A stretch of DNA of 64,000 nt. It comes from F22 sp963668535 (GTDB lineage: Bacteria > Bacteroidota > Bacteroidia > Bacteroidales > Bacteroidaceae). A model generated the notes under the pieces. The model was not told where the DNA came from, searched no databases, and worked only from the letters and a program-made list of their open reading frames with translations. Below are positions 18,017 through 26,583 of the stretch, one piece after another. A program made the position numbers and the translations under genes. Each line of letters starts with the position of its first letter. The stretch's first letter is position 1. The stretch covers positions 2,480,001 to 2,544,000 of the forward strand of contig OY764867.1 of NCBI GenBank assembly GCA_963668535.1, in the 5' to 3' direction.

Positions 18017-18829
18017 ATGAAACAAATTATTCGTATATTTTCCATAGCGCTGTTAGCGCAAATAGTTTTAATGATGTACCCACACCATGTGTGGGGGCAG
18101 AAAGATTCGGCTGCTCAGGTACTTTCTCCTAAAGGTACATATTCGAAAGTCATGGGAGACACAGCTTATGAAAAAGGTGAATTTGCTCAGGCTATTACAC
18201 AATATGAAGGAGTACTTAAATACCAAGGTGTTTCTGCCGACTTATATTATAATTTAGCTAATGCATACTACAAGACTGAAAAATGGGGGCTAGCTATTTT
18301 AAATTATGAAAAAGCCTTGAAGCTAAAGCCAGCTGATGATGATATCAAAGCCAATTTAGCGATGGCTAATACTAGAACAGTGGATAAGATAGAAGATGTG
18401 CCACAGATCTTTTTAAAAAATTGGGTAGATGATGTAATCTATTCCCTGAATTTGTCTACTTGGGGCATGTTAGGTGTTCTATTTTTTGCGTTAGCTCTAG
18501 CTAGCTTTTGTGTCTATTTTTGGAGCCGCGAATACAATACTCGTAGAGTATCATTTTTGTTGACTTTTGTATTTGTTGTCTTTGTACTTGTGGCCAACTT
18601 ATCGGCTGCGCATCAAAAACATTATTTGTTGTTAGAAGATCATGCTATAGTCTTGCGCCCTACTGTAACGGTCTACTCTGCACCTGGTACTGGTAGCAAT
18701 GAACAATTTGTGTTACATGAAGGGAGCAAGGTCGAGATTAAGGATGGCAGTATGTCCTCGTGGAAAGAAATCCAGTTATTAGATGGTAAAGTTGGATGGA
18801 TTGAATCGGATGCTATAGGAATTTATTGA
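18017..18829 (+). CDS. batE: BatE, TPR and SH3-like domain protein
   Basis: A 270-residue protein: signal peptide, two to three TPR repeats (AYEKGEFAQAITQYEGVL and the following DLYYNLANAYYK), two helices at about residues 145-165 and 178-196, then a bacterial SH3-like domain (TVTVYSAPGTGSNEQFVLHEG, WIESDAIGIY at the end). This matches BatE, the last gene of the Bat operon. A strong hairpin follows 23 bp after the stop and closes the operon. Confidence 0.92.
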   Translation: MKQIIRIFSIALLAQIVLMMYPHHVWGQKDSAAQVLSPKGTYSKVMGDTAYEKGEFAQAITQYEGVLKYQGVSADLYYNLANAYYKTEKWGLAILNYEKALKLKPADDDIKANLAMANTRTVDKIEDVPQIFLKNWVDDVIYSLNLSTWGMLGVLFFALALASFCVYFWSREYNTRRVSFLLTFVFVVFVLVANLSAAHQKHYLLLEDHAIVLRPTVTVYSAPGTGSNEQFVLHEGSKVEIKDGSMSSWKEIQLLDGKVGWIESDAIGIY

Positions 18830-18851
18830 TACTTTGTATTTTATCATATTA

Positions 18852-18895
18852 CAAACAGGCCGTAGGATGACTATCCTATGGCCTGTTTGCTTATA
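18852..18895 (+). terminator. Terminator of the Bat operon
   Basis: A 17-bp stem with one mismatch (18852-18868 with 18873-18889) closed by a GACT loop; the following bases are T-rich but not a pure T-run. Confidence 0.75.
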
Positions 18896-19020
18896 TGCCC
18901 CGTTTATTAAGTAGGTGTCTCTATTCTTAATAAGTTTGATTCATATTGTTGAATTGCGCTAGGTATATATGTAATCGGTGAACTCCTACCTATGCATATC
19001 ATGTTTTGATAAAGGAAGAG

Positions 19021-19113
19021 CTATCTACTATACATGTGTAGTAGGATCTACTTATCATGTATAGTAAGTTCTACTACTCATGTGTAGTAGGTATTACTAC
19101 TCATGTATAGGCA
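19021..19113. repeat. Tandem array of four 23-bp imperfect palindromes
   Basis: The core CATGT occurs at 19033, 19056, 19079 and 19102, exactly 23 bp apart each time. Around each core the sequence is near-palindromic, e.g. CTACTATACATGTGTAGTAG in unit 1 and CTACTACTCATGTGTAGTAG in unit 3; unit 4 decays on its right side. The function is unknown. Regular spacing of about two helical turns would suit cooperative binding of a dimeric protein, or the repeats may be slippage-prone. Confidence 0.85.
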
Positions 19114-19259
19114 GTTGTTCTCAAAGTACTCTGTCTTTCATTGAAATAGGTTGCATTACTCGATACAGTATATTGAATAAGCGTATATCTTATAGAAGTC
19201 TCGCTTTGAATATTTGTCATCTTTACTGGTGTGATCCTTTTTTAGTAGGATGCTGCTAT

Positions 19260-19302
19260 AAAGTTTATGGGGTATAAAACAGTGGTATATCCCATAAACT
19301 TT
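19260..19302. repeat. Long inverted repeat (hairpin)
   Basis: A 17-bp stem with one G-U wobble (19260-19276 with 19286-19302) and a nine-base loop. There is no T-run on the plus strand and no gene close by on either side. It could be a transcript end, an RNA structural element or part of a small RNA. Confidence 0.7.
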
Positions 19303-19349
19303 GTAGCGCGAAGTTGGGAGATGTAGGTGTCCCATATTAATAATAGCAA

Positions 19350-19390
19350 GAAAAAAACGGGTCATAGGATAATCAAATCCTATGACCCGT
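19350..19390 (-). terminator. Terminator for the minus-strand M16 protease gene
   Basis: A perfect 14-bp stem (19357-19370 with 19377-19390) with a six-base loop; on the minus strand it is followed by a run of seven Ts. It lies about 70 bp beyond the stop codon of the protease gene. Confidence 0.88.
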
Positions 19391-19461
19391 CTATAGTTTA
19401 GAATGAACTTTTGATCAATCTCAATGTGAGTTGTCAACAATCAGGTTCATCTTATCTCTAA

Positions 19462-22323
19462 TTACTTTGAAGCCTCTTTTTTGCAAGAAGCACTAGTCAT
19501 GCTGACATTGCATGTAGATTTAGCCTTCAAGATCTTCTTAGCGAAATCTTGGATATCCTTCTTAGTAATATTATTGACGACCTTTGTGTAGTCATTTACA
19601 TTGTCGATACCATCTAGATCGTATTCTTTAATAGCATTCATCCAGAATTTGTTTTCTTTCAAGTTAGATTCAAACTTCTTAAGCATAGGAGGAAGCACTT
19701 TCTTCATGTTGACTTCTTTAGGACCGTTTTCAGCTATGTCCTTCATTTGTTCCTTTGCAATTTCTGTAAGACGATTGAATTTAGCAGGATCTGTATCAAA
19801 ATAGATAAAGAATACAGCTTGTTTTTCTGGTTCGTCAGTGACTGTTCCACGTACGTATGCACCATAAGTACCACCTTCATCTTCACGCATTGTTTCAGTG
19901 CAACGAATATCCATCAACTTACCATAAATAGATGATATAAGTTGAGTTTTCAAATTGTATTCATAAGGCATATGGAATCCAATAAATGCTGTAGTCTTCT
20001 TCATATCTTGTTCTTGATAGAAGTTAAGGGTTCTGTGTCCCTTTAGAAGATGAGCAACGTGATGATTGGCTTTTTCTCGTACCTTATGATCAGGTAGCGA
20101 TCCTATATACTTTTCAAATAATGGTTTTGCAGTATCAAGATCAATATTTCCTACAACATAGAAAGTAAAGTCACCAGCATTAGCAAAGCGTTCCTTGTAT
20201 AGTTCCAATGTACTTGCATAATTTACCTTATCAAGATCAGCAGCTTTGAAGCGACGAGTGTGTATTTCATCACCATAACGTGCGTAAGTTAAGCTATCAC
20301 TGAAGTGGGTTGCAGGGTTCTTTTCTGCATTTTCTAGAATAGCTTTCATACGATTCTTGTATGAGTTAGCAGCTTTATCATCCTTGCGTGGTGCAGTAAA
20401 TGTCAAGTAGTTCAGCTGTAGCATTGTTTCAAGATCCTTAGGAGAACAATTAGCTGAGATTGTTTCTGAGAAAAGATTAACAGAAGCATTAACAGAAGCG
20501 ATTTTACCAGAAAGAAGTTTAGTCAATGTAGTATCATCAAACTTACCAAGTCCCCCGATGTTATATGATTCATTTACTGAAGCAAAATCATAATAGCGGT
20601 CTTTGCCATATAGAGAAGTTCCCCCCTTACTATAAGCATTCATAATGATTTCGTCTTTCTTGAAATCTGTCTTTTTAAGGATAACCTTAGCTCCATTAGA
20701 AAATACCCAAGTTGTTGTACCAAGAGTTTTATCTTCTGATGTTTTTACAAGCTTACCAGGAGTTAGATCTTCGCTTATCAATGGCTCATCAATGACTTCA
20801 TCTACATAAGGAGTTAGTTTTTCAGATTCAACTGCAGCAAACCATTTTTTCATGTCTTCCTTAGTTGGAACTGTTACACCATCCTTGATAGGCATAGTCA
20901 GTGTGATCACGCGATTTTTCTTATCTTTTAATATACTAGCAATTGTTTGGTTGATAGCAGCAACTGGCAATTTAGGTGCGATTTGATTGACCATCGCATA
21001 TTCAGTTTCTATGCTAGGAATTGCATCGCCTGAGATAAAGTGACGGATATATTGTTGTGCATAGAATCCATTCTTTTGCTTATCACGGTCATTATATATA
21101 GATTCTAATTTACGCAAGTATTCAGCGCGGGCACGTGCATATTCAGAAGGTGTAAATCCGAATTTCGCAGCACGAAAGACTTCACGAACAAGGGCTTTAA
21201 ATCCACCTTCGATATCTTTTTCATTCACAATAGCCGTTGCATCAAAGCTTGACTTAGTCATATTTGAAAGAAAAAAGTCAGAGAAGTTAGCCCCTGCGTA
21301 TGCATATGGAGGATTATCTGATTTTTGAGCCAATTCTTCGTAACGCTTATTGAGCATAGAGCTAATCATAGATGTCACGTAGTCTTGTGCTAAAAACATC
21401 ATAGTACCACGCATTTGACGAGGCATACGTTCAGATTTTACTTCGAAGCTAGTTAGCGTTCTAGTAGCTTCTTTATCTGCTGCAATAGCAACAATCATGT
21501 CATCGTTGTCTGGTACTGGATAGTAGATACGTTCTGCTGGGTTGACTGGTGCAGGTACATCAGCAAACATTTCTTTGACGCGAGCTTCCATCTTATCTAC
21601 ATCAATATCACCAACAATGATGATACCTTGCAAATCAGGGCGATACCATTTATGGTAGTAATCACGCAAAACCTTAGGATCAAAATTATTGACCACATCT
21701 ACGCTACCTCCTGGAAGGCAGTCTGCATATTTTGAGTCCTTACCGTATACTTGTTCAGCGATCTTTTGCAAGTTGCGCATTTGTGCATTGTCACGACTAC
21801 GTAATTCTTCACGGATTACCCCGCGTTCTTTGTCAATTTCTCCTTTTTCAAGAAGAAGTGCATGACTCCAATCATGTAGAATGAGCAAACAAGAGTCTAC
21901 TACGCTAGGAGCTGTAGTAGGTACGTTTGTGATTCGATACACTGTTTCATCTACTCCAGTATAGGCATTCAGGTCACGGCCAAAAACAAGACTATGACTT
22001 TGACACCAAGGTACGATACCAAGGCCTTTATCATTGCCAGGGAAATTTTGGGTTCCATTGAAGCACATATGCTCTAGGAAGTGAGCAAGTCCCCGTTGTT
22101 GTGGAAGTTCTAGGATAGCACCTACTTTCTGTGCGATGTGAAATTGTACACGATTTTTTGGTAATTCATTGTGACGAATGTAGTAAGTTAGACCATTGTC
22201 TAATTTTCCTACACGCACTTCTTTGTCCATTGGTAGTGCAGGCACTTGTGCCGACATGTAGCTAGTCCCGAAGCCTAAGAATAGAGCAAAGGCTAGGGTA
22301 GCTTTTCCAAATGCATGTTTCAT
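19462..22323 (-). CDS. Secreted M16-family zinc metalloprotease (PqqL/pitrilysin-like)
   Basis: A 953-residue protein with a signal peptide (ending YMSAQ) and the duplicated M16 fold. The first half holds the inverted zinc motif HFLEH (H81, E84, H85) followed by MCFNGTQNFPG and a later glutamate-rich helix (IREELRSRDNAQ region) that supplies the third zinc ligand. The second half lacks a zinc motif, as expected. Such enzymes form a chamber that degrades small proteins and peptides in the periplasm. Length is standard for the two-repeat Bacteroidetes form. A strong terminator lies downstream; 124 bp separate it from kdsA upstream, so it may have its own promoter, which I could not assign. Confidence 0.94.
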   Translation of the reverse strand: MKHAFGKATLAFALFLGFGTSYMSAQVPALPMDKEVRVGKLDNGLTYYIRHNELPKNRVQFHIAQKVGAILELPQQRGLAHFLEHMCFNGTQNFPGNDKGLGIVPWCQSHSLVFGRDLNAYTGVDETVYRITNVPTTAPSVVDSCLLILHDWSHALLLEKGEIDKERGVIREELRSRDNAQMRNLQKIAEQVYGKDSKYADCLPGGSVDVVNNFDPKVLRDYYHKWYRPDLQGIIIVGDIDVDKMEARVKEMFADVPAPVNPAERIYYPVPDNDDMIVAIAADKEATRTLTSFEVKSERMPRQMRGTMMFLAQDYVTSMISSMLNKRYEELAQKSDNPPYAYAGANFSDFFLSNMTKSSFDATAIVNEKDIEGGFKALVREVFRAAKFGFTPSEYARARAEYLRKLESIYNDRDKQKNGFYAQQYIRHFISGDAIPSIETEYAMVNQIAPKLPVAAINQTIASILKDKKNRVITLTMPIKDGVTVPTKEDMKKWFAAVESEKLTPYVDEVIDEPLISEDLTPGKLVKTSEDKTLGTTTWVFSNGAKVILKKTDFKKDEIIMNAYSKGGTSLYGKDRYYDFASVNESYNIGGLGKFDDTTLTKLLSGKIASVNASVNLFSETISANCSPKDLETMLQLNYLTFTAPRKDDKAANSYKNRMKAILENAEKNPATHFSDSLTYARYGDEIHTRRFKAADLDKVNYASTLELYKERFANAGDFTFYVVGNIDLDTAKPLFEKYIGSLPDHKVREKANHHVAHLLKGHRTLNFYQEQDMKKTTAFIGFHMPYEYNLKTQLISSIYGKLMDIRCTETMREDEGGTYGAYVRGTVTDEPEKQAVFFIYFDTDPAKFNRLTEIAKEQMKDIAENGPKEVNMKKVLPPMLKKFESNLKENKFWMNAIKEYDLDGIDNVNDYTKVVNNITKKDIQDFAKKILKAKSTCNVSMTSASCKKEASK

Positions 22324-22447
22324 ACGTTTTCTGTTTTTTGATTTGTTTTTTAGTTACATACATTCCATTAGACGTAGTAGAGAAATGAAAAGTTGCAACA
22401 ATAGGTAAGAAATATTGAATTTAAGCATAAATATGCTTGAGAAATAG

Positions 22448-23254
22448 TTATTTTAACGCTTGTCTGATACGTACAAGTTTGGTAAGTAGTGCATCGAGCT
22501 TGTCTAGCTTAAGCATATTTGCCCCATCACTTTTGGCTACAGATGGATCCATATGTGTTTCCATAAACAATCCATCAACGCCTGCCGCTACACCAGCTTT
22601 CGCCATTGTTTCTATAAGGTGAGGCATCCCTCCAGTCACTCCACTCGTTTGGTTAGGACGTTGTAGAGAATGCGTTACATCAAGGACCACAGGCCATCCA
22701 AACGATTGCATTTCTGGAATCCCTCTAAAATCAACAACTAAGTCTTGATAACCAAAAGTAGTACCACGTTCTGTAAGCATCACTTGGTTGTTGCCAGCAT
22801 CAATTACTTTTTGTCCTGCATGCCCCATCGCCGCACCAGAAAGGAATTGCCCTTTCTTGATATTCACGACTTTACCTGTTTTTGCAGCTGCAATCAGTAA
22901 GTCTGTTTGTCGGCATAGAAAAGCAGGGATTTGTAAAATATCCACATAATTGGCCGCCATAGCAGCTTCTTCTGCCGTGTGAATATCAGTGACAACAGGT
23001 AGCTCAAATTCACGAGATACTTTGGCCAGAACTTCCAATGCTTTCTCGTCGCCAATGCCCGTGAAACTATCGATGCGTGAACGATTGGCTTTGCGATAAG
23101 ATCCTTTAAAAACGTAGGGGATGCCCAATCGCACAGTAATTTCCTTGATGTGTTCAGCAATACGCATAGCCATATCTTCGCCTTCGATTACGCAAGGACC
23201 AGCTAGCAAAAAGAAATTATCTTGGTCGTTATTAGTTAAAGTATTTATAAGCAT
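22448..23254 (-). CDS. kdsA: 3-deoxy-8-phosphooctulonate synthase (KDO8P synthase)
   Basis: A 268-residue cytoplasmic enzyme joining phosphoenolpyruvate and arabinose 5-phosphate to make KDO 8-phosphate, the precursor of the inner-core sugar of lipopolysaccharide. Family motifs: LLAGPCVIE near the N-terminus, FKGSYRKANRSR, and LTERGTTFGYQDLVVDFRGIP split over the middle. It lies 39 bp after the lipid kinase gene and seems to be the last gene of a minus-strand operon (M24 peptidase, miaA, lipid kinase, kdsA). Its presence shows a Gram-negative envelope. Confidence 0.96.
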   Translation of the reverse strand: MLINTLTNNDQDNFFLLAGPCVIEGEDMAMRIAEHIKEITVRLGIPYVFKGSYRKANRSRIDSFTGIGDEKALEVLAKVSREFELPVVTDIHTAEEAAMAANYVDILQIPAFLCRQTDLLIAAAKTGKVVNIKKGQFLSGAAMGHAGQKVIDAGNNQVMLTERGTTFGYQDLVVDFRGIPEMQSFGWPVVLDVTHSLQRPNQTSGVTGGMPHLIETMAKAGVAAGVDGLFMETHMDPSVAKSDGANMLKLDKLDALLTKLVRIRQALK

Positions 23255-23293
23255 AATTATTTTATTGTGAGGTTAAGTTTAAGAATCGGGGGA

Positions 23294-24241
23294 TTAAGGA
23301 ATCATCATTGTGATTTTTTCTGGCAAAATCTTTATATCAAGAGGATAACATTTACCCAACAGGCGACTATCTAGATCTATACTTGCATTTCTAGCACGCA
23401 TGACACGAATATCTTTACCTCGAAATACATCAACTTCTTTCAAGTTCTGTATGCGATTATTGATCATCTGCCATAAACAGTATAGAAAATGTCCGATACC
23501 TTTGGGTCTATGGATTAGAGAGATGTCTAGCCAACTGTTATACGGTACCGCACTAGGAGTTTGCCCCCAGCCAGTGCAGTTACCTATACATACGGTCATA
23601 TAACGCCCTTTTATATGTACATCATCTATACGAAGATGCATTTTATGCTGCTTCTTTTCAAATAAGAGCATAAATCCAGCTTCCAATAAGGCCATATATT
23701 TCCAACCCCAAAAACGTTTGGCACGATCTGTAACACGTACCATGCGTTCTCCTACACCGATATTGACTGCATTAATAAAATAGCGGTATATATGTTGACC
23801 TTTTGTTGTATTGTAGTGGCTTGTTTGTCCAATATCCACCTTTCTAGTACGTCCAGAAAGTAGTCCTTGAATGGCTGTTTTATAGTCTGTAGATAGATCC
23901 CAAAACTTGGCGAAGTCATTGGCCAACCCATTGGGAATAATGCCAAATCGTATCTGCTCTAAATAGTTGGGATCATTTTGTACAGGTTTACTGAGTAGTA
24001 TACCGTTAATCAGTTCATTGAGTGCACCATCCCCGCCTACAATAATCAGAGTTTTGTAGCCATTATTCATCAGGATATCTGCAAGACGTTCGACAGCACC
24101 ATATCCTTCACTTTGGAAATAGTCATACTTGATGTCGCAGGAATCGAGGTACTGTTGTATCTCATGCCAGCGTCCTTTGCCTTCACCCGATCCAGCCATT
24201 GGATTGTAGATGATGCCCCATTTATTAGGATTAAACTTCAT
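23294..24241 (-). CDS. Diacylglycerol/lipid kinase family protein
   Basis: A 315-residue protein with the diacylglycerol-kinase catalytic domain: YNPMAGSGEGKGR near the N-terminus, then the nucleotide-binding GGDGALNELINGI and GIIPNGLANDFAK, and the C-terminal beta-sandwich with IDLDSRLLG. Members phosphorylate diacylglycerol, sphingoid bases or related lipids with ATP. Bacteroidales make sphingolipids, so either substrate is possible; the sequence does not decide. It lies 23 bp after miaA and 39 bp before kdsA in one operon. Confidence 0.9.
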   Translation of the reverse strand: MKFNPNKWGIIYNPMAGSGEGKGRWHEIQQYLDSCDIKYDYFQSEGYGAVERLADILMNNGYKTLIIVGGDGALNELINGILLSKPVQNDPNYLEQIRFGIIPNGLANDFAKFWDLSTDYKTAIQGLLSGRTRKVDIGQTSHYNTTKGQHIYRYFINAVNIGVGERMVRVTDRAKRFWGWKYMALLEAGFMLLFEKKQHKMHLRIDDVHIKGRYMTVCIGNCTGWGQTPSAVPYNSWLDISLIHRPKGIGHFLYCLWQMINNRIQNLKEVDVFRGKDIRVMRARNASIDLDSRLLGKCYPLDIKILPEKITMMIP

Positions 24242-24264
24242 TTATTTTATTTATGTACACTTGC

Positions 24265-25194
24265 TTATCCATTGTCACCAGTTTGATACCAAGTGAGAAT
24301 CTGATCTACACGATCCGAAATGGGCATCGTAACTGGAAGCCAATGTAGTTTGAATCCACGGCGTTCCATGCCTCTATACCAAGTCATTTGTCGCTTGCTA
24401 AATTGGTGAATCGCAATTTCAAGCTGACGCACCATTTCATTGTACGACAATTGACCTGTTAAATACATGGTTACAAATTTGTATTCTAAACCATAATAGA
24501 CCAAGGTCTCTTCTGATACTCCTTGATCTAGTAATGTTTGAACTTCATCGATCATGCCTTCGTTGAGACGAGCGTGCAGACGCTTTGTAATGCGTTCACG
24601 ACGCAACTCTCTGTCGATGTCCATCGCCACAATAAGCGCATGAATTGGTTTAATTTCCGTTCCCATATCCGCATGCTCCTTCTGATATTGAGCAATTTCT
24701 ATTGCTCTTATAGCACGTTTGACAGTATCTACATCAGTCGTGTTATGTAAAGATTGCATGGTAGACAAGATGTCGGTCAATTCTTGCAATGTCTTACCTG
24801 CCAATTCTGCACGTAAAGCATCGTTTTGAGGTACGGGTAGTAAGCGGTAGCCTTTAAGTACCGATTCTGTATATAAGCCCGTCCCTCCACATAGTACAGG
24901 AGTCAATCCTCGCTGTTTCATGTTTTGGTAGACTTGAGTGAAATCTTGTTGAAATTCAAATAGATTATACTTCTCGCCTGCATCTAGAATGTTAATGAGG
25001 TGATATGGGATAGTGTGCCCATTGATAGTATATTCACATAAGTCTTTTCCTGTACCAATATCCATACCTCGATATACTTGACGGGAATCGGCACTAATAA
25101 TTTCTGTATGTAAAGCATCAGCAACCGCTACAGCTAAACCAGTTTTACCGGTTGCTGTAGGGCCAACTATGCTAATGATTTCGTAAGGATTCAT
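24265..25194 (-). CDS. miaA: tRNA dimethylallyltransferase
   Basis: A 309-residue enzyme that adds a dimethylallyl group to A37 of tRNAs reading UNN codons. Visible motifs: P-loop GPTATGKTGLAVAVA, SADSRQVYRGMDIGTGK, the GGTGLYTESVLKG segment and QFSKRQMTWYRG near the C-terminus. The start codon lies 16 bp after the M24 peptidase gene, so they are co-transcribed. A second miaA copy is common in the phylum but none is seen here. Confidence 0.96.
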   Translation of the reverse strand: MNPYEIISIVGPTATGKTGLAVAVADALHTEIISADSRQVYRGMDIGTGKDLCEYTINGHTIPYHLINILDAGEKYNLFEFQQDFTQVYQNMKQRGLTPVLCGGTGLYTESVLKGYRLLPVPQNDALRAELAGKTLQELTDILSTMQSLHNTTDVDTVKRAIRAIEIAQYQKEHADMGTEIKPIHALIVAMDIDRELRRERITKRLHARLNEGMIDEVQTLLDQGVSEETLVYYGLEYKFVTMYLTGQLSYNEMVRQLEIAIHQFSKRQMTWYRGMERRGFKLHWLPVTMPISDRVDQILTWYQTGDNG

Positions 25195-25210
25195 AAAGGA
25201 TAAAGATAGA

Positions 25211-26380
25211 TTACTCAGGTAACATCACGATGTCTTCGTCCATGTTGGTTGTGCATTCCAAACCTTCCTCAGTCACAATCCAGGTGTTTTCAATACCGAC
25301 AGGACCGATGCCAGGAAGCACAATCTTAGGTTCTAATGCGAATACTTGGCGAGGTTGTAATTCTACATTCTGACGAGGCGCTATAACAGGCATCTCATTA
25401 ATTTCCAAACCTACGCCATGGCCAATAAACTGAGCTTTTTGACGCGTACCCATAAAGTTACCAACAAAGCCAGCTTTGTCCATGATAGCCATTGCCTTGT
25501 CATATAGATCGCTAGCGATAACACCTGGCTTAGCCATTTCAGCAATTTCGTGTTGAACTTCCAAACAGACTTTATGTGCATCATATGCCTTTTGTGGCAA
25601 CTTGCCTATACTATACACACGACTCATGTCACTCATATATCCGTTGAAATTTCCTCCCATATCAACCATCATGCTGATGCCTGGAGTAAGGCGAGTACCA
25701 CTTGTTCCTACTGGGAGTGATGCATTTAAACCAGCTCCACCTAGAGCAAAGTCATATGGTGAAGGTTCCTCAGCATTATCACCTGCAAGAATACTGCCCA
25801 TGAAGATCTCCATGCTTCGTCCAAAAATGCGGAAAATGCCTAGACATCCTTCTTCTCGCATGACTTTTTCCATCTCGATAGAAAATTCATGATCAGTCAT
25901 ACCTGGGCGATAGATCTCTGGGATGCGCTTGTAAGCTTTTGTATGCATCATGCCTGCACGGCGAAAAAGATTAAGCTCAAAGTCTGTCTTAATCATGCGT
26001 GCCTTACGGATAAAAGGAGTCCCATTAACAACCTCAGCTTCAGGCCAAAGTTGTGATAGACGCATGTATTCTGAATAAGGAAGTTCATCTCCCTCAAGCA
26101 TTAATTTTGTTGGTGCTGGAAGTCCACGAAGTTGAAGCAATTCAACGATTTGTTCTGGTTTACGTACATGTTCCACATGTTCTCCAGCTACAGTATTGGG
26201 ACGCTTGATAAATAGAATTGCTGGACTATGCAATGGGATGTAACAATATCCATTGATAATTTGTCCACAAGTATAAAAAAGGTTGGTGTTGCAGGCAATA
26301 AGAGCGGCATCTATACCTTGCTCAGCCATTTGCACGCGAATATTATCTCTTCTGAATTTTAGTTCTGAGTGTAAAGCCAT
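25211..26380 (-). CDS. M24-family metallopeptidase (Xaa-Pro aminopeptidase-like)
   Basis: With the start at 26380 (MALHSELKFRRDN, preceded by an A-rich stretch) this is a 389-residue peptidase. An N-terminal creatinase-like domain (about 1-150) is followed by the pita-bread fold: MMVDMGGNFNGYMSDMSR (two metal-binding Asp), FIGHGVGLEINEMP (His) and the late FALEPKIV and GIENTW (Glu). Enzymes of this group cleave N-terminal residues before proline. The frame opens further upstream to 26437, but a -7 element at 26410-26417 puts the transcription start inside that extension. It leads the minus-strand operon ending with kdsA. Confidence 0.9.
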   Translation of the reverse strand: MALHSELKFRRDNIRVQMAEQGIDAALIACNTNLFYTCGQIINGYCYIPLHSPAILFIKRPNTVAGEHVEHVRKPEQIVELLQLRGLPAPTKLMLEGDELPYSEYMRLSQLWPEAEVVNGTPFIRKARMIKTDFELNLFRRAGMMHTKAYKRIPEIYRPGMTDHEFSIEMEKVMREEGCLGIFRIFGRSMEIFMGSILAGDNAEEPSPYDFALGGAGLNASLPVGTSGTRLTPGISMMVDMGGNFNGYMSDMSRVYSIGKLPQKAYDAHKVCLEVQHEIAEMAKPGVIASDLYDKAMAIMDKAGFVGNFMGTRQKAQFIGHGVGLEINEMPVIAPRQNVELQPRQVFALEPKIVLPGIGPVGIENTWIVTEEGLECTTNMDEDIVMLPE

Positions 26381-26409
26381 TTTCTTTTTCTTTATGTTTA
26401 TTCGTTTTA

Positions 26410-26417
26410 CAAAGATA
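26410..26417 (-). promoter_or_regulatory. -7 element of the M24 peptidase-miaA-lipid kinase-kdsA operon
   Basis: TATCTTTG on the minus strand, 30 bp before the preferred start codon and just after the terminator of gdhA. No good TTG box is seen at the usual distance. Confidence 0.5.
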
Positions 26418-26449
26418 GGAGAATAATTGCAATGCACCTCATTATTAAT

Positions 26450-26493
26450 AAAAAAAACGCCACTAAGCTGTCGTGTCCAACAACTTAGTGACG
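26450..26493 (-). terminator. Terminator of gdhA
   Basis: On the minus strand a 14-bp stem with two G-U wobbles (26480-26493 with 26458-26471), eight-base loop, then a run of eight Ts. Confidence 0.9.
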
Positions 26494-26583
26494 TCGCACT
26501 ACTTCTATCTCTCCTCTCTCTCTAACTGTTATCTCTTAGTAACTTGTAGTGCAGTGATTGATAGATTTTCATATAGTTAAAGC

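Larger units (their letters stand above)
18896..19461. other. Gene-free interval between Bat operon and M16 protease gene
   Basis: More than 560 bp without a convincing gene between converging transcription units. It holds a four-unit tandem palindromic array (19021-19113), a 17-bp-stem hairpin (19260-19302) and the terminator of the minus-strand unit (19350-19390). Short open frames here run through these repeats and have no recognisable product. Confidence 0.7.

Noticed and set aside
19021..19113. CRISPR-like array
   Set aside because: Units are contiguous with no unique spacers, arms vary, and no cas genes are present.
19080..19277. A 65-codon plus-strand frame
   Set aside because: It begins inside the 23-bp palindromic array and has a Cys/Tyr-rich composition unlike real proteins of the window.
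19156..19440. A 94-codon minus-strand frame in the gene-free interval
   Set aside because: It runs through the perfect terminator hairpin of the M16 gene and the long inverted repeat, has no recognisable domain and no start context.
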